From NCBI GenBank assembly GCA_037893225.1, contig JAZGUH010000452.1, forward strand, positions 806,001-870,000: 64,000 nt of DNA, given 5' to 3'. The translations under genes and the position numbers were made by a program. Each line of letters starts with the position of its first letter. Position 1 is the stretch's first letter. The notes beneath the pieces are model-generated. The model had not been told where the DNA came from. It saw only the letters and a list, made by a program, of their open reading frames with translations, and did no database searches. This document shows, one piece after another, positions 55,039-64,000 of this stretch. The stretch comes from Hippasteria phrygiana. Lineage: Eukaryota; Echinodermata; Asteroidea; Valvatida; Goniasteridae.

Positions 55039-55578
55039 AAAGGAACAAACTTACAAAAACGTGTACGCATGCTGGAACTGTTTGTGTGGCTGATTGTTTC
55101 AAAACTCATTACACAAATCGTAATTGTGTTTTTAAGGTTAAGTTGCACACATGTACATGTAGTTAGTTACTGGCTGCAGTTTCACTTCGTTGTCAGGTTT
55201 TCAAGAGTGTTTTGTGGGAGGGCATAAATATTCCTTCAATGTAGAACTTTTGACCTCCCCTCAAAAACAAGCATCATGTCCAAAAACTTAAAGGTAAAGT
55301 GTTTGTGTACCACCACAATTACTATTCAAAACAGATGCATATAGAAATATGTGAAATCACAATTCACTCTTTGACAAGTAGAAAAACCCTAAAACCTATT
55401 TTACAAATGTACTTAAAGGTGGACGTACATGATTGGTCATTGTTGCAATATTCAGAAATGGGCGGATTTGGGGGTTAGTATTTTATTGTTCCACTGACCT
55501 GTTCAAAGTTTTGTGTTGTTGGATGCCGAAAAAAAACGAGAGAAAAACGGTGCTCGTTTTCAACCGTCGGGCAGATGA

Positions 55579-55692
55579 TAGCCTTTAGTCAAAGCGCGCG
55601 TGGCTACCTGGATGCGTGACGCGCCCCGAATACCAGCATGTCCGGGGTGCGCCACTCGTCCGGTTAGCCACGCGCGCCTTGACGAAAGGCTA
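55579..55692. mobile_element. Hairpin element with nested GC-rich hairpin
   Basis: Arms TAGCCTTTAGTCAAAGCGCG with CGTGGCTACC and the inverted GGTTAGCCACGCGCGCCTTG with ACGAAAGGCTA enclose a second palindrome, GCGCCCCG paired with CGGGGTGCGC. The whole 114 bp can fold into one cruciform. Non-coding. Confidence 0.7.
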
Positions 55693-56869
55693 CAGGGCAG
55701 TTTTCCAACGATTTTCAGCTGTAAACGATATAAATTTCCACTTTTCTTGACGACAGCACACCCGGTGCCATCATTTCACAGGATGATTGCGACTAGTATT
55801 AACTTAGTCTAGTAAGGTATTTCGTAATAATTCAGTAAAAAAGAATGGAGGATTACCAATCGTGTACACTACCTTTAAAGTGTTTAACATAATTTTACAG
55901 TCCTGAAGTTTAGTCGCTTTGTGAATGCTGCTTTTAGTCGATCTGATTTGAAATCCAATCTGCCAACGCTGCAAAAAAAATGTAATTTGAAAGTCTGCAA
56001 AAGTTGATTGGATTTTCAGCCGAGTGATATCTTAGCCAGATTGTGCAAACTGTACACACAGTTACAGAAAAAGTAATACATGTAGGAACGTGACTAGGAC
56101 GGGGTTTGCTAAAGGTTAATGAAAGCTTGGTACAGAGAGGTCTCTTGGTCCAGTTTCAAATTAATGTTGACCCAGCGGGAAAAGATATTTATCAGAAAAT
56201 AGATCTGGGTACAAGTATAGTACCTGGACTAGTGTACTGTACTGTAATAAGGGGATTGGTAAAACCTGCAGGTTGAACAAATTTCCACTCTGGTTGTACA
56301 ATGTATTCCCTCTTCCCAAAAAGGTTACATGTATTTCTACTTTTTTTTTTTTTGGCAGCAAAAGAGAGAAATTCCTAAATTTACGCCTCCTCTTTGTGGG
56401 AAGTGCATTTCAGAATCTGTCAGGATCCCTGTTATGGTTGATATGTTGAACTAAGAAAAATGCAAGCTGAATTAATTTGTTACTAAGATCTTTCACATGC
56501 AAATGTGCAGTATTCCCAATGTATGTGACCATTTGAATGTTTAGTTTACAATTGAGTGTAGATTTGTTGGATCAAACTACATGTATTTTGCACAATTATT
56601 GATGAAGTATTGTACCTAAAGTGAGATTATATTAATTATCCCTTCTTGACAGCTATTGAGATAAGAATGTTCTAAAGTTCACCAAAGATACAATGTATAC
56701 ATGTAACTTTAATAATGAGAACGCAAATTGTGCTGCGCGCCAGGGATGTTTCAGCTGTCGTTAAATTTTAGCTGTTTGAGGCATTCTTGTCTGAATAGTC
56801 GGGGCTGTTGATTTAATGACAGAAATGAAACAATTTGAAATTGTTGGCTATTCAGTGACTTGCGTGTGG
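55693..56869. other. Gene-free interval
   Basis: No supported feature. At 56341-56456 a pyrimidine/T-rich run and TTTGGCAG precede an open stretch of about 33 codons ending MVDMLN, but no donor site or family match supports an exon. Confidence 0.35.
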
Positions 56870-57600
56870 CATAGGCGGATCCAGGATTTTTGCAAAGGGG
56901 GGGGGGGGGGGTCCAACTTCAAAAGTGGGGGAGGGGGGGGGGGGGGGGAGACATACTGTGCTCCAAACTAATGCTAGCGCGAAGCCCTTGCGGCGTGGGG
57001 TTCGAAAAAGTTTTGATTCTAGATGCTCTGCGGTGCGATCTGAGCCAATTTCTGACCACTTTAACCAATTTTTTTGGGAACAAAAGATCATCATTATTAA
57101 ACATCATTTTCGAGTTTGAAGTAATTGAATCAACTATTCTGAACTAAAGAATCAAATATGTATACATGTAGGCTACAATTTTTATTCGGGGACGACAAAA
57201 AGTGGGGGTGGGAGGGGAACAAACGATATGATATCCCCCCACTTTAATAAGTATGTGTTCGTGTGGGGGGACAGGTCAGTTGTATGTTTTTCCAAAATGA
57301 TTCCCGAGTTTAGGTCAGGTCCCGCCCCAAAAAAAAGAAAAAAAAAAAAAATATAGAAAAAACATTAAATCCCTCCTGTTCTCAGGGCCAAAATCGACCC
57401 AGCTGCTGTACAGATCAAAACCTATCAAATTTCAGATTGAAACACACACAAACTGTCAGAGTTGGTGTTTAGAGATTTTGATAGGCTGTGATAGTTATAA
57501 GTATAGGAGGGATTTATTAATTTAAAAAAAAAAAACATAAAAAAAAGGGGTCCAGATCCCCTGGACCCCCCCCCCCCCCCCCTGGATCCGCCCTTGGGCT
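56870..57600. mobile_element. GGCGGATCCAGG interspersed element with homopolymers and a nested MITE
   Basis: The left boundary GGCGGATCCAGGATTTTTG and right boundary CCTGGATCCGCCC are inverted. Poly-G tracts at 56898-56910 and 56933-56949 lie inside the left end and poly-C at 57568-57582 inside the right. The CCCTCC/CCTATCAAA MITE occupies 57370-57505. Confidence 0.6.
57370..57505 (+). mobile_element. CCCTCC/CCTATCAAA MITE, copy 4 (nested)
   Basis: Left AAATCCCTCCTG and right AGGAGGGATTT are inverted. The core (GGCCAAAATCGACCCAGC, CAAAACCTATCAAATTTCAG, TTTTGATAGGCTGTGATAG) is nearly identical to copy 2. Best-preserved ends of the family. Confidence 0.75.
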
Positions 57601-60600
57601 AGGGTAAGGGTTCATAATTTTTTGAAGGACTTTTGCTTGATTAACACAGACCATTTACACGTACATTACTCAAGTTTAATATAGTACATGCACACACCTG
57701 AGCCTAAATTTAATTTTGTTTCTAGTACAGTTCATCTATTTTATATCAAAGAAACTGCAGATAACAGTGATCAATTTGTTGGTGCTTGTATTGATCTGTG
57801 ATCATGAATTATAGTCGATACCAATGTGTGCAGAACATGTGTATGAATATTTTTATCATATAGAGAGGACCAGTGCACATACATTTGTAAGGTGTTCATG
57901 TATGATGTACAAGAAAAAAAGCAAAACAAAAGCAAAAATAAAAAACGAATGCAGCTAAATTGGGTAGTCTGTATTTCATTTCATTTATTAATTTCGCAAG
58001 TAAATAAAAAAATTGTATACACAAAGCAGAAACACACATAAATTGCAATATAATTATGATGAATGGAAAAAAAGACAAACATGCAACTAATGTACATAAT
58101 ATTACACAAAAACATAAGTAGCACATTTGCAGGATTACAAAAAAATGCAAACTAAATTACTACCGAGTTGCTCTCCTTGTGCTGCAGAACGAAAACCAAA
58201 ACAGACAAGCACATAAAACTGTATCCTGACACTTGTACAAGTATGCAGATGAAATTATGTTTTGCAAATTTCCTGCATGATGAACGATCAGAATCATGAC
58301 CTTGTTCTGTATTGTGTTGCTTTTGTCATTTTCTTTGCTTGAGTAGTGCTTGTCCCTCCAACACAATAATAACTCAATGCTGAATTGCCACGCCTCCTAG
58401 CCTGGAATAACAAAAGTGCTGAAAAGACGAAGCCACGATATTGTAAAGACATGCATGCACCACAATGCTGACGTCAGTGTCTGCTTGAAATGTTTTCAAG
58501 TTGATTGCTACTTTTTTCAGGATAAATTAATTTCACAACTGAATAGAAAGTGTTTATTTAAAACATTGGTCCTGTTGGTCTAGTGAACTTCCTGTGTTAA
58601 ACCCACTGATCTTGTGGATATATGTTTGAAATCTTGGCCTGGCCTGAGCAAAATAAAATGATGAAATACTACATGCTGAAGGTCACACAGTTCCAAGATT
58701 TCTCAAGTTTTATGAGCTTGAGAAACTTGAAAACTTAACCAGCAAAACCAGCAAATCTTGAATTTCAACTGAAATGATTAAAAGTACATGTAGTCCAATC
58801 TCCGCAGCGTTCAATGAATTTCTGAATCTGAAACTTTTCTCCTATTGATTTTTCTTTATTTGCTTTATAATGCACAGTTCCTAAAATGTAAATTATTGCC
58901 ACTGATTAATCTGATCTAATTAGCCACGCAGTCCGAGATCCTTATTTCCATAATATGCTTTGTTAACAGATCATTGCCTCTCTACTAATAAATAAAATGG
59001 ATTGCAATGTTACACCACATTGTAGAAATTGTATTCAATCAGTTGCAACAAAATACTGAGCCGCTGTGCAGACTTTCCATATTTTAATCATACATGTGTA
59101 AATTTGTTATTGTCTCTTTACTGGATGTCACACTGAAGCATCAGTTGTAATTCCAATTGTAGAGTACATTTACATTGTATGTCCACAGTAACCTCCAATA
59201 GTGCTAGTCATTTCTCAGAGATTTCAGTCTCCGTGTTGCATGGATACAGGAAGCAGTTGCTGAATTGAATTTGTATGGTAATTACCTAGGAATCCTTGAG
59301 AATGCAGTCTGATATGGGATGTATTGAATCACTGTATGGAAAAGTTAATTTTCTTTAGTCAGTGGTGATACTACAGGAATAAAGTCCAGGCATGAGATGG
59401 TCATGAAGCACAGTAAGGGCAAGTGATTTACATTGAAGTTTGTTTACTCAAAATTTCAAATAGTTTAATACTCGAAGTTTACAATTTATTTCAGAGATAT
59501 GATTTACAGTACTGGCATGACTGGTATACCTTGGTATTGATACGTGTATATATACCAGCAATTTTATTTTATCTCATTTGTGTTCAGTGAATAAATCAAT
59601 TTTAAGATGACATAAAATTATATGTACATGTACATGTATGTGTGCTATTAGAATTACATGTAGCATGGTAGTGTTTATTATAATAAACTTGGAATTGTAT
59701 CATAAAAAATTACTCAAATCTAATGTGTTACCATCCCCACGTTTGATTTCGCCAAAGGGATGTCTGTCGTCATGGTGTCATCCCTAATGTGATGATGTAC
59801 TACAGTTTCTTTTATCATCCCTAAACCTTCCCCACAGCCAGCAGGCATTTTATTTAATTAATGAACGTGTTGACAATCTTTCCTGTAAGGAGGTATTCGT
59901 GGGCATCTCGTTAGGCAAAACAGGAAACAGCGTCTGCACTGTCAGCAAAGATTCATAGATTCTCCAGTTGCTATAGGAAGAGAGTCTGGTCTGTCAATGG
60001 GATATATATTTTTCTCTCAAGCAGCAAATAGATGATTTCACTTATTTTACACTGCAAATCAATTGAACTCTGATGGTAACAGTACGGGTCTGATTCCCCT
60101 CAGGAGAATATTCAAATAAGCCATCCCGGTGAGGCAAGTTGAGTTGTTGAGATGTCTGTACTCGAAGTGTGGGGTTCGAAGACTCTTAACGACTGGGTGT
60201 ACATTCCCTTATCAAGTCATTTCGTTTTTGACTGGTGTGAATATATGACGAACATGCCCATTAGCCAAGTGAGCCCGTCCACAGACCCGTCAAGTGTATA
60301 CACTTACATTGTACTTGTTCTAAGGTTTAGTCTGGTGTACAGAGATGACCATTGTTCGTTAATGACCGGATGGTGCATCCTTAATTAATGGTTTCCATTG
60401 GCTAATTCGTCCTTAGTCTGGTTCCTGTCTGAAGGGCCTGAGGTTTGAAGCTCTGACTCATGTAGTTTGTGTTCCTGATCTCCGGCACCGGACTCATTGT
60501 GGGCTTGGATTGTGGTAGAAATGTCCAAGGTTACAAAGGATTTCCGGTGGTAGTGTATAGTTTGTCGGTATCGTAGAAGAGCCTGCGATATGTTCACTGT

Positions 60601-60697
60601 GAAATGTGATGCGTGATAACCTCTGGTAAAGTCGTACATTTTATGCTTCAACTGTCATTTGCTCATCAAGCCTTGTTTCTTTTTCTGGTTTGTACAG
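57601..60697. other. Gene-free interval
   Basis: About 3.1 kb of AT-rich DNA with no supported exon, RNA gene or repeat shared inside this window. The frames at 60152-60388 (plus) and 60385-60651 (minus) are open for 78 and 88 codons but have no motif. Confidence 0.45.
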
Positions 60698-60782
60698 ACC
60701 CAGTACCTTACCGTACTGCAATATTTGGATTAACGTGGCTCTGTATTGGTGGACTTAACTCTGAACTGCACTACAAAACTTG
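60698..60782 (+). CDS. Candidate internal exon (28 codons)
   Basis: A long pyrimidine tract and acceptor (TGGTTTGTACAG) precede 60698, and a consensus donor (TTGGTGAGTG) follows 60782. Only one of three frames is open. It reads PVPYRTAIFGLTWLCIGGL, then NSELHYKTW, with a hydrophobic centre that could be part of a membrane span or a folded core. It needs one nucleotide from the previous exon, so it cannot join directly to the phase-0 exon ending at 50622. No family recognised. Splice sites are better than random but one short exon is weak evidence. Confidence 0.35.
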
Positions 60783-63700
60783 GTGAGTGATTGAAATGAA
60801 CAAAATGACCTATTTTCATTCCTATAAATATTAAGTTTTTGTAATGTTTTGAATTTTTACGGATAGTACATGTACGTGTAGGTGTGTGTCAATTTTTTAA
60901 TTTTTTTATTTTTTTATAAAACCATACAATCAAATGGTCTTGTCTCCCACAAGAATTAATTTTGTTGTGGTTAAATAAAATACTACCTGGTTGCTATGGC
61001 AACATCTGTATTGTAATAAATTATTTTTTAGCCTGAGAAGGCCGTGCAGTCCATTGCAATTTTGTTCAATTGAAAATAATTACCAAAGCAGTCCGAGGTC
61101 AATTGCTTACATGTAAATTGTTGTTTTCCAGATTTTAACGCAATGTGGGTATGTACGTATTTATTTCTTACAAAATTTTTTATTGGGCCTTTATTTTCTT
61201 CCACATCTGGTGTGTTTTAGTAGGGTATTTTTTCCTTTTCCTAAAGAATGTATGTGTAGTTGTGAGTGGATGTGTTTGTTGTTCAAATCAATTTTAATTG
61301 GTCGTGATGGTACATGTTACATGTATTTGGAGTAAATTTTAAATTTGTTTCATGGAAAAGAAACTCAAATTTTAGAAATCTATGTTTTTTGTTTTTTTCT
61401 TGTGCTTTTGTGGGGGGGGGGGGGCGGAGTTGGGGAGTGGGTGGATTAGTAGTGTTGTAAGGAAAAGGAGAGACTACATACGTGTACATTGTACATGTGT
61501 AACTAGTTGTACATTAAGAAAAAGCTGGACTTTGTTAAATTGGCTGTTAACCATGTACATGTACAATGTATACATGTACAATTACAATGTACCAATGCAG
61601 ACTGAAATTTTTATCCCTGTGGAGACATGGCTTTATACTCCTTTGTTCCTACATGTATATACCCAATCCCCCATAGATTTTCCACATGAGACATTTTCCT
61701 CTTGAGAAATTCCTTGTGGAGACGTACAATGTACATGTATTCTTTCTTTTGTCTTCTATTGTTTCCATGTCTACCAGGGATCAAATTGTACACCTGAGTA
61801 TAATTACATGTACATGTATGTACATTTATAATAATGGATTTTTCTATCATGTCTGCCGTCAATAGAAATTGATTAATTGAGGTTGTTTATGCATGATGAT
61901 CTTTCATACAAGAGTTGATGCATTCTCATCAGCAACCATCTGGCTTTTTGGTCCCACCGTCACACTTGCCTGGTTGAAGTTCCAAATTAACGAATGTACG
62001 TGTATGCATGCATACCTTTTAAAAATCTTTCTTTTTTGTTCATTGGAGATGTTATCTTCTGTCACATGTACGAGTTTTACCTCTTGCTAATTTGTTGTAA
62101 TCAGATCTCATTTGTTGGGATTGGGGGAGATCGATGCCAGATCTACATTGTAGAGCAAACTGCAATGAAATGCATTGTGTTCAAACTTGTAGGGGGGGGG
62201 GGGGGGAGGGGTCTGTTTCATCTGAAACTTCTGAAACCTGATGTCATCAAGTTTGTATTTGAACACACTGATTCATTATTTCAATTTTTTTATGTGAGCA
62301 TTTCTGTGATGTTCAATTTTTTCTGCAATCTATCCCTCCGATCCGTGCACTAAGGCAAAAAAAAACAAATGCTAAAAATATGTTACCCTTATAACTGGGA
62401 AAAATCGGGAGGGAGGGTCGGTGGGATTTTGAAAAAATCCGCGATCTGACTTTTGTGACTTTGAGGGTTGGTTGGTTGCGGGGGCAACACAACAATTTTT
62501 TTGGGCCTATCATGCCCTTGTACATTATTGTAGTAATAAAAATATCGACAGGCCATCAGCACATCAACAGTACACATAACAACAAGGCATTCTGCAAGCC
62601 GCTCAAATACATGTATTGTCCAAGACAACCCTATACAAACACCGGATAGAGCTCAGCGATTTTACAAGAAGCACGATGTACAATCAGCTGAACTGCTTGT
62701 GGTGTAAATAGTGGTATTTTGTGAAACTTGTGGTTAACAACAACAATATACACAATAAAAGATTCTGCTGCAGGTGAATGACAAAGCTTGGCTTAATAAT
62801 ACAAATTGCCTTTCAAAACATAATGAATTACAGTGTACAGTATACCCCTAGGACCTACATGTACATACACAAACTAGAACTTCACATAGAGAGGTTAGTT
62901 TATTTTGTGATCATAATACATGTGCCCTAGGCATGCTGTGGAGGGATATTTCTCTTGTCCTTAACGTAAAAATATCATTCATCTGTGTTGTCCTGTACAT
63001 GTATGTAGTCCTTCATTCTGGAAACTATTTTTTGGTGGTAAAATAATGGGAAATGGCATTGAAATTCAAATGGCATGCAATTAGAAAAAAAAAATGTATA
63101 AACTGCACATATTGGCCTTCGTGTAGATGATTGTGTTGATTTCTCTAGTTATATTAAAAATAAATGTGCATTTTTTCCTCACAAACCTTGAATTTCTCTG
63201 TAAACTGTTGAAACTAATGTGGTGAAATGAACAATCATTGAACAAGTACATGTACATGCATGTACAATTGTACAAAATGTCTAGCCCTGAGATTATAATT
63301 GATTTATGCATGTGCCATGCATCAGATGTATGTAAATGAAAAACTGATTTGCCTAAACAAAAAAAATAACTACATTGTAAGCTTTTGTGATCTGAGGAAA
63401 CGAAAAAATTCTTTTTAGTGTGAGGAGGTGCATGTTTTAATTGCTTGCCGGAATACTGCACTTGAACGTCAAATGTTTGGACAGTCAGCAGGGATAGAAA
63501 TATCCACTAGACCGCTGGACCGAGTCCAGTGATTTTTTGAGCCTTGGTCTAGTGAACTCTTGACCCAACTAGTCGGGTGGTCTAGTGATTTTTTTTATAA
63601 ACTGCATGAAATGCTATCACTGAAGTCCACTTTTTTCTAAATCTGGTGAACTGAAAAAAACCCATGAATTCCGGATGACCATTTTTAGTTTTGAGGCAGG

Positions 63701-63850
63701 GAGTTTCAATCAAAACATCATTTCTAACCCCTCCCCCAACAAGGTCGGCAAAAGGGAACAAATCGACACGGCACACTCATTCAAAACACTGTGTTCTTAC
63801 TTTTACCATTGGTCTTGTGAAATATATGGTGGCCCTGAAGGGACATAATC
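60783..63850. other. Gene-free interval with ACATGT and poly-G tracts
   Basis: No supported gene. TACATGTAC clusters occur at 61480-61590, 61800-61830, 62855-62870 and 63240-63275, and poly-G tracts at 61411-61423 and 62192-62206. The short frames here arise from these tracts. Confidence 0.45.
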
Positions 63851-63993
63851 GGTCGTGAATATTTTTGCGACGTTGCGAATTTATTTACGACAAGTCGTGA
63901 ATATTTTTGCGACGTCGTGAATATTTTTGCGACGTCGTGAATATTTTTGCGACGTCGTGAATATTTTCGCGACGTCGTGAATGTATTCACGAC
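63851..63993. repeat. 20-bp tandem repeat (TCGTGAATATTTTTGCGACG)
   Basis: At least five near-perfect 20-bp units run towards the right edge, the first and last ones diverged. Each junction contains GCGACGTCGTGA, an AACGTT-like palindrome (GACGTC). The array may continue beyond the window. Confidence 0.85.
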
Positions 63994-64000
63994 TTAGGCG

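Overview
This is eukaryotic, animal-type DNA. Coding sequence is split into short exons with GT-AG introns, intergenic DNA is AT-rich, and tRNA-derived SINEs and small inverted-repeat transposons are dense. Relatives of the genes, the recurrent ACATGTAC and TAGGCCTA words, and the repeat types suggest a marine invertebrate deuterostome. An echinoderm is my first guess and a hemichordate is possible, but the species cannot be fixed from the sequence alone. Nothing bacterial, no CRISPR array and no operon is present.

Four protein-coding genes can be assembled exon by exon with intact reading frames. (1) MCM3, minus strand, 20453 to 11862: 18 exons, 809 residues, a complete replicative helicase subunit. 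(2) An apparently uncharacterised type I membrane receptor, plus strand, 21214 to 33324: 6 exons, 831 residues. It has a signal peptide, a Thr/Pro stalk, a cysteine-rich domain, one membrane span and a long tail carrying about ten spaced tyrosine motifs and many proline-rich SH3-type motifs. Its start lies 0.76 kb from the MCM3 start, head to head, with E2F-like sites between them. (3) A Cys-loop ligand-gated channel subunit of the anion-selective type, plus strand, 36002 to 44030: 9 exons, 457 residues. (4) A two-exon SAP plus SWIM zinc-finger protein, plus strand, 46984 to 48572.

The left 11 kb and the right 14 kb are gene-poor. They hold a LINE 3' fragment (6400-6802), a terminal-inverted-repeat element carrying a SAP-like reading frame (1739-2108), nested MITEs (3765-4571, 5699-5979, 23847-24457, 45633-46191, 56870-57600), tRNA-derived SINEs of at least three kinds, minisatellites and homopolymer tracts. 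Two isolated exon-like segments (50491-50622 and 60698-60782) may belong to a further plus-strand gene.

The most notable items are the tyrosine-array receptor, a MITE family whose 57-bp and 559-bp members both have perfect 9-bp target duplications, a piggyBac-like MITE nested inside another element, and SAP domains found both in a transposon-like unit and in a SWIM gene. The four genes do not form one pathway. MCM3 acts in DNA replication, while the receptor and the channel are membrane signalling proteins that merely lie next to each other.
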